Positions 1 to 6,763 of a DNA stretch of 7,466 nucleotides are shown here, one piece after another. The position numbers and the translations under genes were made by a program. How positions within the stretch are numbered: the first letter of the stretch is position 1; each line of letters opens with the position of its first letter. The notes under the pieces were generated by a model, which saw nothing but the letters and a program-made list of their open reading frames with translations, was not told the origin of the DNA and did no database searches. Location: positions 2,535 through 10,000 of the forward strand of contig AQRZ01000052.1 in NCBI GenBank assembly GCA_000402835.1. The letters are read 5' to 3'. The stretch comes from Synergistetes bacterium JGI 0000079-D21 (GTDB lineage: Bacteria; Synergistota; Synergistia; Synergistales; 79-D21).

Positions 1-40
1 GTGCCTTGAGCCGGGAAAAGAGGAACCAGGAAAGGAGTGA
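1..40 (+). CDS. 3' end of an upstream gene (partial, unidentified)
   Basis: Reading from base 2, a frame stays open for twelve codons (CLEPGKEEPGKE) and stops at the TGA at 38-40. The peptide is short, charged and rich in Glu, Pro and Lys, as many protein C-termini are. The stop overlaps a possible GTG start of the next gene in a GTGA arrangement, which is typical of translationally coupled genes. This makes a real upstream gene plausible, but twelve codons cannot identify it and could be chance. Confidence 0.35.
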   Translation, partial: CLEPGKEEPGKE

Positions 41-54
41 CCCTTCGGGGGCCG

Positions 55-1662
55 ATGAGACTGAGAATACTGGGAGCAGCTGAGGAAGTTACGGGTTCGA
101 ACTACCTGCTAGAGGCCGACGGGAGGAGAATCCTGGTGGACTGCGGGATGTTCCAGGGGCGGGATGAGGAAAAGAGGAACCGGGCCCCCTTCCCCTTCGT
201 CCCGTCGGGGATCGATGCGGTTCTTCTGACTCATGCCCACATGGACCACTCGGGACGGATTCCGCTACTGGTCAAGCAGGGATTCAAGGGAAAGATCCTC
301 GCGACCCTTCCCACGACGGAGCTTTGCGAGGTCCTCTGGCAGGACTCGGCCAAGCTGATGAAGGAAGAATCCGAATGGAAGACCAAAAAGAACCTGCGAA
401 AAGGCCTCGAGAAGGTCGAACCGCTGTATTCCCAGAAAGACGCAGATGAGGCCCTGGGGCAGCTGACTGCGGTCAGCTACGACGACATCTTCGAACCCGC
501 CCCGGGTTTCAGGGTCCGCTTCCGTGACGCGGGACACATCTTGGGAAGCGCGATCCTGGAGGTCTGGATCAAGGAGGACGGCCGCGAGGCAAAAGTGGTC
601 TTTTCCGGGGACCTGGGGCCGCAACAGACCGTGATGGAAAGGAATCCCGCCTTTATCGAGGATGCCGACGTCGTGGTCATCGAGTCGACCTACGGCAACC
701 GGCTTCACAAGTCCAACCTTGAAACCCGCGCGGAGTTCAGGGGGGTCATGGCCGAGGCACTGAAAGAGCACTCGAAGGTCCTGATCCCGACCTTTGCCGT
801 CGACCGGGCGCAGCGGATCCTGTACGAACTGGCCCTGATGCAGCAGGAAGGGCTTTTCCGCGACGGCCTCCCGATTTTTTTCGATTCCCCGATGGGCGTG
901 AAGGCGACGGAGATTTACAAGGACCACATGTCCCTGATGTCGGCAGAGCTTCAGGAACAGCTCCGGCAGGACCAGGATCCCTATTCGCCTGCCGGCCTGC
1001 GGTACGTGGAGAGCGTGGAGGACAGCCAGGCCATCAATTCCGTCGAAAGCGCCATCGTCCTGGCCGGCAGCGGAATGTGCAACGGCGGCAGGATTGTCCA
1101 CCACCTGAAGCACAACCTCTGGAAAAGCCACACCCACGTCGTTTTCGTGGGGTACCAGGCCCAGGGGACACTCGGGAGGCGCCTTGTCGAGGGAGAAAAG
1201 ACGGTACGGGTCGCCGGCGAAGAAGTCGAGGTGAAGGCCTCGATTCACACGATCAACGGGTTTTCCGCCCACGCGGACCGAGACGACCTGTTGGCTTGGG
1301 CTGCAAACTTCCGCAACGGCCCGCTGTTTGTGGTCACGCATGGAGAACCCACCTCGGCAGAATCGTTTGCAGAGGCGCTTCGGGCCCAGGGACTTCAGGC
1401 AACGGTTCCCTCGAACGGACAGGAGATCGAAATCCGTCCGGCCGTTCCGGGAATCCGCGCCGAAACGCTTGCGATCCCCTGCAAGGCACCAGAAGCTCCC
1501 TGCCTGGAGGCCGTGAAAGTTCTAGCCGAGATTTCGTCCATCCTTTCGGCCTTGAAGGAGAAAGCGCCGGAAATCGAAGACCCGGCCGAGGTCCTGCCCC
1601 TGCTCGTTTCGACGAAGACCTTGCTCGAAACCGCCAGGGACCGGGTGCGCAAGTCCGGATGA
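55..1662 (+). CDS. MBL-fold beta-CASP metallo-hydrolase, probable ribonuclease
   Basis: A metallo-beta-lactamase-fold protein of the beta-CASP branch (CPSF73/RNase J relatives, with a characterised bacterial example in Thermus TTHA0252), so it is probably a zinc-dependent cytoplasmic RNA nuclease. Counting from ATG 55 (535 aa), the visible metal ligands are THAHMDH (H60, H62, D64, H65), H161 in DAGHILGS and D186 in FSGDLG. Beta-CASP motif A is ESTYG (210-214), motif B is FSAHAD (H406) and motif C is THGE (H429). SGMCNGGR at 339-346 is also typical of the family. All catalytic residues are intact. About 70 mostly helical residues follow the core and are unassigned. The start is uncertain. GTG 37 would add six residues and overlap the upstream stop as GTGA. 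MRLRILGAAEEVTGS at ATG 55 matches the usual family N-terminus, although AAGGAG at 32-37 is rather far from it. It is the first complete gene of an apparent operon with the next two genes. The RNA target is unknown. Confidence 0.9.
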   Translation: MRLRILGAAEEVTGSNYLLEADGRRILVDCGMFQGRDEEKRNRAPFPFVPSGIDAVLLTHAHMDHSGRIPLLVKQGFKGKILATLPTTELCEVLWQDSAKLMKEESEWKTKKNLRKGLEKVEPLYSQKDADEALGQLTAVSYDDIFEPAPGFRVRFRDAGHILGSAILEVWIKEDGREAKVVFSGDLGPQQTVMERNPAFIEDADVVVIESTYGNRLHKSNLETRAEFRGVMAEALKEHSKVLIPTFAVDRAQRILYELALMQQEGLFRDGLPIFFDSPMGVKATEIYKDHMSLMSAELQEQLRQDQDPYSPAGLRYVESVEDSQAINSVESAIVLAGSGMCNGGRIVHHLKHNLWKSHTHVVFVGYQAQGTLGRRLVEGEKTVRVAGEEVEVKASIHTINGFSAHADRDDLLAWAANFRNGPLFVVTHGEPTSAESFAEALRAQGLQATVPSNGQEIEIRPAVPGIRAETLAIPCKAPEAPCLEAVKVLAEISSILSALKEKAPEIEDPAEVLPLLVSTKTLLETARDRVRKSG

Positions 1663-1710
1663 GGCAGGGCCTTTGCAAGGAGTGACTTCCCGCCTGGAGG
1701 TGTGGCGAAA

Positions 1711-3237
1711 ATGAGGAAAAAGACCTTTATCTACTGGGGGGCAATCTTTCTGACGATCGTGCTCGTGGGAGCCGGGGCCGCCGTCCTGGGAAGAGGTCGC
1801 GGTCCCCGGATGGCCTCCTGCCTGCCCAAGCCTCCAGGAGGTGTTCCCTACGTTCTCGTGGAAAAAACCCTGGATCCAGTCGGCCCGGGAAAATCGGAAG
1901 GTCCCTTTGGCCTGGTACGCTCGATTCCCGATGAAGCCGCATGGAAAGACCTCATGCAAATGGGGGCGAACGTTCCCTCCAGTTTTCTCCTGACGTTCGG
2001 GGAAAGCCGGCAGCGGCATTGGGGGGTGTTCGCGCCGGGGCGTGAAACCGTTCAATCTTTCCTGACCGGGCGGCTACCGGCGGATTGGGCGGAGTTTTTC
2101 GTTGGGAGCCCGAGTGAAGAAGGACGGAAGCCGGGAAACGGAACCTGGAGGCTGATGCATACTCAAGGGGCGGAGCTTTTTCTACGGGTGGACGGAAACC
2201 TTCTTCTCGTGGCGGACCGCCCGGAAGAACTGGACCGGATGCAATCCTCCAGGAACAGGCGCCTGGAATCCGTGGCTTCGGCCTGGCGCGTACAGCCCGG
2301 TTGGGCGGGACATCTGCGGATGTCGGATGCGGGGCGTCCTGAACTGCTGCCTTTCGATTTTCCCGAAAGGCAGGGGGAGGCAAGTTCCGGCGGCAGGCCG
2401 TTCACCGTCGAGGCAGCCTGGCGGGGCGTTCCGCCCTTTGGCGGCGAAGGAGCCTGGGTCTGGGAGGGAGCCGAAGGACGGTGGCCTTGGGGAAACGGCG
2501 TTCTGCCGGTCCCCATCCGCTGGGACATGAAGCTCACCTTCCCGGAGCCGCTGGCTCTTGCCTTCGGGTGTGCGGGGTTCGATCCTTCCCGGCAGAAAGA
2601 GGTTCTTTCCGAGGATATCGGCGATTCCAGGGAGAAGGGAAGGTTCTGGAGAGCCTGGATGGGATTGCCTGAGGATAAGGTGCGGCGTTTCCTCAAGGGG
2701 CCCGTCGTGGTTTCGGTGGGAGGCACGGGGCGGGCGATGGGATTTTCCACACCAGGCTTCCTCATCGAGTTCCCGGGGAGAAAGGAAGAAGGTCTTGACT
2801 TCGTTCGTTCCCTCCTTGGAGAGAGGTGGGGCCTTTCGGGGCTGTTGGGGCGGGATGTCGGGGGATTCGAGGTGGGTGGAGCGGTTCCGCTGCCGTTCAC
2901 CGTCATGGCTGCGGCCAACAGGGAAACCGCGGTGATCGGGTACCTCGAACCCCCTTCGCTCGGAACCGCCCGTGCGCTACAGGACCTGTCACCGGACTTT
3001 CAAACCCCCGCGGTTTTCTGGGCCTGGCTGGATGGAGAGGCCCTTTCCAGGGCCCTGGAAAGTTTCACACCGGGAAGTCCCGGCTCCCTGCTGATGGGTA
3101 TGGCGGGAAATGGAGAAAAGCTTGAGCGCCTGCAAGAGCTGGCGAAACAGATCGGGAGGCTTTCGGCCGTGATGCCCGCCGCGGATTCGGGGCAACTCCG
3201 TTGGAGCGGGGTTGAACCGCATGAAAGGCGGCCGTAG
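1711..3237 (+). CDS. Membrane-anchored protein of unknown function
   Basis: I do not recognise this protein with confidence. From ATG 1711 it is 508 aa. MRKK is followed by one hydrophobic helix at about residues 6-26 and then a small Gly/Arg/Pro-rich linker. This pattern suggests an uncleaved N-terminal anchor with the remaining ~475 residues outside the cytoplasmic membrane. The body is rich in Gly, Pro and Trp (19 Trp) and has no obvious catalytic motif. Stretches such as GNLLLVADRPEELDRM faintly recall DUF3352-type exported proteins, but that is only a suggestion. A GTG at 1702 would give three more residues, but GGAGG at 1696-1700 sits one base before it. The same site is ten bases before ATG 1711, so the ATG is preferred. 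The gene begins 48 nt after the beta-CASP gene and ends 39 nt before tyrS, with no terminator on either side, so co-transcription is likely. Codon use resembles that of its neighbours, and I see no break. Confidence 0.8.
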   Translation: MRKKTFIYWGAIFLTIVLVGAGAAVLGRGRGPRMASCLPKPPGGVPYVLVEKTLDPVGPGKSEGPFGLVRSIPDEAAWKDLMQMGANVPSSFLLTFGESRQRHWGVFAPGRETVQSFLTGRLPADWAEFFVGSPSEEGRKPGNGTWRLMHTQGAELFLRVDGNLLLVADRPEELDRMQSSRNRRLESVASAWRVQPGWAGHLRMSDAGRPELLPFDFPERQGEASSGGRPFTVEAAWRGVPPFGGEGAWVWEGAEGRWPWGNGVLPVPIRWDMKLTFPEPLALAFGCAGFDPSRQKEVLSEDIGDSREKGRFWRAWMGLPEDKVRRFLKGPVVVSVGGTGRAMGFSTPGFLIEFPGRKEEGLDFVRSLLGERWGLSGLLGRDVGGFEVGGAVPLPFTVMAAANRETAVIGYLEPPSLGTARALQDLSPDFQTPAVFWAWLDGEALSRALESFTPGSPGSLLMGMAGNGEKLERLQELAKQIGRLSAVMPAADSGQLRWSGVEPHERRP

Positions 3238-3276
3238 AATGGGGATCAACACAAATGCCGGGAGGATTGCCGATCG

Positions 3277-4560
3277 ATGAGAAAGAACGCATTTTCCGTC
3301 CTCATGGAAAGGGGTATCGTTGAATATTGCTCGTCGCCGGAAGGGTTGAAAGCCCTCTTCGATGAAGGTATGGTCACTGCCTACGTCGGTTTTGACCCAA
3401 CGGCTTCCAGTCTTCATGTCGGACACCTGATCCCGATCATGGGATTGGCTTGGCTGCAGAGGCTCGGGCACCGCCCCATCGCCATCCTGGGGGTCGGCAC
3501 CGGCCTGATCGGCGACCCTTCGGGAAAGAGCAAGGAACGGAATCTCCTGACCCTGGAACAGGTCGAGAAGAACAAGCTTTCGATCAAGGACCAGTTGGCT
3601 CATTTCCTGGACTTCCACGCCGGAGAGAACTCCGCCCTGATGATCAGCAACTACGATTGGCTGGGGGAACTCAAGCTCCTGGATTTCCTCCGGGACACGG
3701 GAAAGCATTTTTCGGTCAACACCATGATCGCCCGGGAATACGTGAAGTCGCGCCTGGAAGACCCAGACAAATCCATTTCCTTTACCGAGTTCACCTACAT
3801 GCTCCTGCAGGCCTATGATTTCTACCACCTTTGCGAGCACCACGACTGTCTCCTGCAGATGGGAGGAAACGACCAGCAGGGCAACATCCTGGCCGGGGTG
3901 GAGCTGATCCGCAAAAAAACGGGGAAACAGGCGTTCTGCCTGACATACCCGCTGCTGTTGACTTCCTCCGGGTCCAAGTTCGGCAAAACCGAGGAAGGAG
4001 CGGTCTGGCTTTCGCCGGAACTCACCTCCCCCTACCGTTTCTACCAGTTCTGGATCAACGCCGAGGATGCGATGGTGGGACGGCTTTTGAGGCTTTTCAC
4101 CTTTCTCCCGACCGAGGAAATCGACGCCCTGGTGCGATCCCACATGGAACATCCCGAGCGAAGGGAAGCCCAGAAAATCTTGGCCTACGAAGTGACCCGG
4201 AACGTTCACGGGGAACACGCAGCTCTTGGCGCCAGAAGGGCAAGCGAGATCCTCTTCGGAGAAAACTTCTCCCCCGCAGACCTGGACGAGGAGATGATCG
4301 GCATCCTTTCAAAGGAGGTCCCTTCCGGGAAAACGGAACGGCCCCTGCCTCTCCCGCTGGCGGACCTTTTGGTCGAGAGCGGTGCCTGCGCAAGCAAGGG
4401 GGAGGCCCGGCGCCTTGTGCAGGGTGGGGGGGTTCTTCTCAACGGGACGAAGGTCCTCGACCCTTCGGCGCTGGTTTCGGAAGAGGACTGCTGTGCTGGG
4501 GGCGCACTCTTCATCCGGCTCGGGAAAAAACGGTTCCACCTGGCCTGGACAGGCCGATAG
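3277..4560 (+). CDS. tyrS: Tyrosyl-tRNA synthetase
   Basis: A class I synthetase that charges tRNA-Tyr with tyrosine, using ATP, in the cytoplasm as a homodimer. At 427 aa it is full length for the bacterial TyrS type. The Rossmann core carries GFDPT (38-42), the HIGH-equivalent HVGH (47-50) and KFGKT (234-238), the KMSKS equivalent. Residues matching the E. coli tyrosine pocket are all present: Y36, D80, Y174, Q178, D181, Q194 and Q200. The Trp that usually follows in DQWGN is Gln here (Q201). An S4-type RNA-binding domain occupies about 358-420, with the typical segment from ASKGEARRL to VLLNG. The start is ATG 3277, with GGAGG at 3261-3265. It appears to be the last gene of the operon with the membrane protein and the beta-CASP protein. 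A strong hairpin follows eight bases after the stop. The 39-nt leader is too short for a T-box, so control would come from an upstream promoter. Confidence 0.97.
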   Translation: MRKNAFSVLMERGIVEYCSSPEGLKALFDEGMVTAYVGFDPTASSLHVGHLIPIMGLAWLQRLGHRPIAILGVGTGLIGDPSGKSKERNLLTLEQVEKNKLSIKDQLAHFLDFHAGENSALMISNYDWLGELKLLDFLRDTGKHFSVNTMIAREYVKSRLEDPDKSISFTEFTYMLLQAYDFYHLCEHHDCLLQMGGNDQQGNILAGVELIRKKTGKQAFCLTYPLLLTSSGSKFGKTEEGAVWLSPELTSPYRFYQFWINAEDAMVGRLLRLFTFLPTEEIDALVRSHMEHPERREAQKILAYEVTRNVHGEHAALGARRASEILFGENFSPADLDEEMIGILSKEVPSGKTERPLPLPLADLLVESGACASKGEARRLVQGGGVLLNGTKVLDPSALVSEEDCCAGGALFIRLGKKRFHLAWTGR

Positions 4561-4567
4561 AGGCAAA

Positions 4568-4601
4568 AGAAGGCGGAGGGGACTCGTCCCCTCCGCCTTC
4601 T
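4568..4601. terminator. Hairpin between convergent genes, probable bidirectional terminator
   Basis: A perfect 15-bp stem (4568-4582 with 4587-4601) closes a CTCG loop; the arms begin AGAAGGCGG and end CCGCCTTCT. It lies 8 nt after the tyrS stop and 14 nt after the stop of the minus-strand gene, so it is placed to end both transcripts. The minus-strand transcript has a short U run just after the stem (CTTTTG). The plus-strand transcript has no U-tract, so termination in that direction is less certain. Confidence 0.75.
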
Positions 4602-4615
4602 CGATCGTTGGCCCA

Positions 4616-5539
4616 TCAGGATTGTTTCTGGTGGGCGGCCCGGTTCCAGGCCGAAAGGATCCGTTCTCCCTCGACCGCATCGAGAAATCCCCAGCAGGAA
4701 AGGCCGATTTCCCTCAGGGAAAGGTTTCGCCGACTCCTCAAATCCTCCCAGGTGGCCGTGGGGATGGCGATCCAGCTTCGAATGGAAAGCTCGGAAAGCC
4801 CGGACCTTGGGTCGGAGGACTCGAGCCAGACTTGGAGAAGAACTCCCTCGGGGCCGCGCACGACTGCCGGGTTGGCTTCCTCCAGGTCAAGGCGGCGAAG
4901 GGATTGGCCGGTGAACCCAAGGCTTTCCAGTTCCTCCAGTACCTCGATTTCGAAGTTGCCCCCCAGGGAGAACCATTGTTTCGGGGGATTGGCCCGGTCT
5001 TCGAACGCGGAGGGGCAGAGACGGAGCCAGGTCCGGATTCGCTGGAGCATCTCTCTCCCCCCCCATAGAAGGGCGAAGCGGATCCCCCAGAAGGCGGTCC
5101 TTAATGCGGAGGAAACGGAGAGGGCCTCTGAAAGCTGCCTCCCGCGCACGCCAAATTCCTCCCGCCACGAGGGAAGGGCCTTTAATGCATCTTCCAGGAC
5201 GACGATGGAAGAAACCGGATCGCCGGGTGGTTTCATTTGCCTGGCTAGAACCGATCTCAAAAACGTGACGGATTCGCCGGAAAGACGGATTTCCTCTGAA
5301 CCGGGAAGGGGGATCGAAATGGGTTTTCCATCGTAGAGACTGATCTCCTCCCACGAGGCCTGTCCAATCTTTCCCCATTGCCATTTCTCGAAAGACCCGA
5401 AAAGGCAGGTCCCAACGAGCGCCCGCTTGAAGGGCAGGAGAACGGCGACGTCTTCCGGGTTCATGGAGGGGAGCCCGGGCGGCAGCTGGTTTCCGGGAAG
5501 AGAGACGATTTCTCCGCTGGAAAGGTATTCAAATAGCAT
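4616..5539 (-). CDS. Trp-rich protein of unknown function
   Basis: I do not recognise the family. From ATG 5539 the protein is 307 aa. It has no signal peptide or clear membrane helix, so it is probably cytoplasmic. It has 13 Trp (about 4%) and many acidic and Arg residues, and mixes predicted strands with Leu-rich helices. A moderately hydrophobic stretch near residues 141-160 (TAFWGIRFALLWGG) is interrupted by Arg and is unlikely to span a membrane. No metal-binding, nucleotide-binding or helix-turn-helix motif stands out. A longer ORF begins at GTG 5548, but that GTG lies inside GGAGGTGA (5552-5545), a near-perfect ribosome site five bases before ATG 5539, so the ATG is the likely start. 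This strong site and the consistent codon use argue that the gene is real. It is a single-gene unit, convergent with tyrS and divergent from the tautomerase gene. Confidence 0.8.
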   Translation of the reverse strand: MLFEYLSSGEIVSLPGNQLPPGLPSMNPEDVAVLLPFKRALVGTCLFGSFEKWQWGKIGQASWEEISLYDGKPISIPLPGSEEIRLSGESVTFLRSVLARQMKPPGDPVSSIVVLEDALKALPSWREEFGVRGRQLSEALSVSSALRTAFWGIRFALLWGGREMLQRIRTWLRLCPSAFEDRANPPKQWFSLGGNFEIEVLEELESLGFTGQSLRRLDLEEANPAVVRGPEGVLLQVWLESSDPRSGLSELSIRSWIAIPTATWEDLRSRRNLSLREIGLSCWGFLDAVEGERILSAWNRAAHQKQS

Positions 5540-5544
5540 GGCTC

Positions 5545-5552
5545 TCACCTCC
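5545..5552 (-). promoter_or_regulatory. Ribosome binding site deciding the start of the Trp-rich gene
   Basis: On the minus strand this reads GGAGGTGA, an extended match to the 16S rRNA tail, followed by GAGCC and then ATG at 5539. The spacing of five is ideal and excludes the GTG contained in the site itself as the start. Confidence 0.8.
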
Positions 5553-5560
5553 GGACTACC

Positions 5561-5589
5561 AATTTACCTTGTTATTGTTATAGCATCAA
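5561..5589 (-). promoter_or_regulatory. Candidate promoter region in the AT-rich divergent spacer
   Basis: The 93-base spacer between the divergent starts (5553-5645) holds the clearest AT-rich stretch in the window. On the minus strand, TTGATG (5589-5584) and TAAATT (5566-5561) lie 17 bases apart, each matching the sigma-70 consensus at four of six positions. An alternative -10, TATAAC (5582-5577), matches five of six but has only a weak -35. The plus strand carries a tandem TTGTTA pair (5569-5580) that could be part of a promoter or an operator. I cannot place a convincing plus-strand promoter for the tautomerase gene, although one is expected here. Confidence 0.4.
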
Positions 5590-5645
5590 CAGGGCCAAAA
5601 GAACAGGGGTTCCGAAACTAAAGCTGCGAAGGGAGGCGAGAAGAG

Positions 5646-5834
5646 ATGCCGATCATCGAAGTTCACCTGCTGGAGGGAAGAACGGTCGAACAAAAACGGG
5701 AACTGGCCGGGCAACTGACGGATGCGGTCTGCCGCACCCTGGGCACCCGTCCGGAACAGGTCCGGATCATTTTGTCCGAAATGCGCAAGGAAGATTACGC
5801 GATTGCCGGACGGCTGGTCTGCGACGGAAATTAG
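5646..5834 (+). CDS. 4-oxalocrotonate tautomerase family protein
   Basis: A small tautomerase-superfamily protein of 62 aa, 61 after Met removal, matching the length of 4-oxalocrotonate tautomerase. Members use the N-terminal proline as the catalytic base in keto-enol tautomerisation and assemble as hexamers in the cytoplasm. Counting from Pro1, the catalytic Pro1, Arg11 (LLEGR) and Arg39 (EQVRIIL) are all present. Phe50 of the Pseudomonas enzyme is replaced by Tyr50 (EDYAIAG). The start is ATG 5646, with GGGAGG at 5631-5636 nine bases upstream. No aromatic-degradation genes are nearby, so the substrate cannot be assigned and the 4-OT reaction itself should not be assumed. The TAG stop (5832-5834) overlaps the stop of the convergent acyltransferase gene. 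Confidence 0.92.
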   Translation: MPIIEVHLLEGRTVEQKRELAGQLTDAVCRTLGTRPEQVRIILSEMRKEDYAIAGRLVCDGN

Positions 5835-6700
5835 GCAGGATGGAGATGGCGTCCCCAGCGCCGGTGGAGCCAGAGCCACTGGCCAGGGCAAGTTCGGATG
5901 GCGTCCTCAATGGCCTGGTTGCAGAGGCGGGTCAGTTCCAGGATTTTCTCCCTTCGATCGCCGCTGTCAGGCAACGGAAGAGGGGGATGGATTTCCACCC
6001 GGTGCCGAAAAGGGGCTTCACGGAAGGAGAAAACGGGCACAACGGGGCACCCGGTCAGGATTGCGAGAGAAGCTGCACCGGCAAAGGTGTAGGCCGGGTG
6101 TCCCATGAAGGGGACCGGCAATCCCTCGGTGCGCCCGGCAGACTGGTCGGATAGAATTCCCAGGAAGCCCCCGTTTCGGAGGAGCGTTACCGCCGCTTTC
6201 ATGTTTGCGGTTTTTGGGAGGGTTTTCAGACCGACCCGGTGGCGGAAAGCCGAGATGGTTTCGCAATAATCCCTGTCGTCAGGGTCCCTGACAATCGCGG
6301 TGAGAGGGTATCCCCGCTGGCAGAGCCAGGCGGCCAGGAGTTCCCAGTTTCCCAGGTGTGCAGTCAGGACGATGATCCCCTGGCCCGACTCGAGTGGCCG
6401 GCGAAGGAAACCTTCCCCTTCGGTACGAACGATCCAGGAAAGGCTTTGCGCGGGATCCCTCTGGAGCGCCAGGGTCTCGGCCGTCATCCAGGCCAGGTGA
6501 GAGTAAACTTCACGAAGAGTCCGTTCCCTGAACGAGGGTTCCGAATCGGGGTAGGCCAGGGAAAGGTTTGCCAGTGCGACTTGCTTCCTTGGGCGAACAC
6601 ACGAAAGACCTGCCTGGAGAAACCCGGAAAGGATTCCAGCCTTCCAGCCTGGGGCTGAGAAACGGGAAGCCGATATCAGGATGGTTTTCTTCCAACCCAT
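5831..6700 (-). CDS. LpxL/HtrB-type lysophospholipid (lipid A) acyltransferase
   Basis: A lysophospholipid acyltransferase of the LpxL/HtrB family, which transfers a fatty acyl chain to a lipid A precursor at the cytoplasmic face of the inner membrane. From ATG 6700 it is 289 aa, close to the family norm. The catalytic HX4E motif is HLGNWE (H115, E120). ILSDQSAG with a following PFMG (182-200) and the C-terminal WLWLHRRW (275-282) are typical. RPRKQVALANLSLAYP (37-51) is the usual N-terminal segment. A longer ORF starts at 6754, but its extra 18 codons run through a hairpin. AGGGAGGGG (6716-6708) lies seven bases before ATG 6700, which also gives the shorter family-like N-terminus. The gene follows the flavoprotein gene on the same strand, 63 nt after its stop. 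Its presence suggests a diderm envelope. The exact acyl donor, acceptor position and Lpx name cannot be read from the sequence. Confidence 0.9.
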   Translation of the reverse strand: MGWKKTILISASRFSAPGWKAGILSGFLQAGLSCVRPRKQVALANLSLAYPDSEPSFRERTLREVYSHLAWMTAETLALQRDPAQSLSWIVRTEGEGFLRRPLESGQGIIVLTAHLGNWELLAAWLCQRGYPLTAIVRDPDDRDYCETISAFRHRVGLKTLPKTANMKAAVTLLRNGGFLGILSDQSAGRTEGLPVPFMGHPAYTFAGAASLAILTGCPVVPVFSFREAPFRHRVEIHPPLPLPDSGDRREKILELTRLCNQAIEDAIRTCPGQWLWLHRRWGRHLHPA

Positions 6701-6707
6701 GGACCTG

Positions 6708-6716
6708 CCCCTCCCT
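6708..6716 (-). promoter_or_regulatory. Ribosome binding site deciding the acyltransferase start
   Basis: On the minus strand this is AGGGAGGGG, seven bases before ATG 6700. It lies just past the hairpin at 6719-6755 and supports the shorter start over the one at 6754, which would sit at the edge of the hairpin. Confidence 0.7.
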
Positions 6717-6718
6717 GG

Positions 6719-6755
6719 AGTGAAGGCGGCCCGGTTTCCCCGGGCCGCCTTCACT
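6719..6755. terminator. Strong GC-rich hairpin between flavoprotein and acyltransferase genes
   Basis: A perfect 16-bp stem (6719-6734 with 6740-6755) closes a five-base loop (TTTCC on the plus strand). It begins nine bases after the flavoprotein stop and ends three bases before the acyltransferase ribosome site. Position and stability suit a terminator or attenuator of minus-strand transcription. No U-tract follows on the minus strand, so termination may be partial or need a protein factor, or the hairpin may instead stabilise the mRNA end. On the plus strand it is followed by CTTTAAA. Confidence 0.6.
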
Positions 6756-6763
6756 TTAAACGA

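Noticed and set aside
265..1341. 358-aa open frame on the minus strand
   Set aside because: It lies wholly inside the well-supported beta-CASP gene. Its protein has no family motifs and is His/Gln/Val-rich, as expected of a shadow frame in GC-rich DNA.
1682..1714. Ten-codon leader-like frame from a GTG, ending in an ATGA overlap with the membrane-protein start
   Set aside because: Its GTG lies at the end of AAGGAG with no separate ribosome site, and so short a frame is expected by chance.
3238..3276. T-box or other leader regulating tyrS
   Set aside because: The gap is only 39 nt and has no room for stems, specifier loop or terminator; only a ribosome site is seen.
2989..4218. 409-aa open frame on the minus strand
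   Set aside because: It is antisense to the 3' part of the membrane-protein gene and most of tyrS, whose identity is certain. No ribosome site or recognisable motif supports it.
3831..5336. 501-aa open frame on the plus strand
   Set aside because: It overlaps tyrS in another frame, crosses the strong hairpin and runs antisense to the unknown gene. The Arg/Pro/Ser/Gly-rich composition is typical of a shadow.
6701..6754. 18-codon N-terminal extension of the acyltransferase
   Set aside because: It runs through the hairpin and the ribosome site, and its Arg/Gly-rich sequence does not match the family N-terminus.
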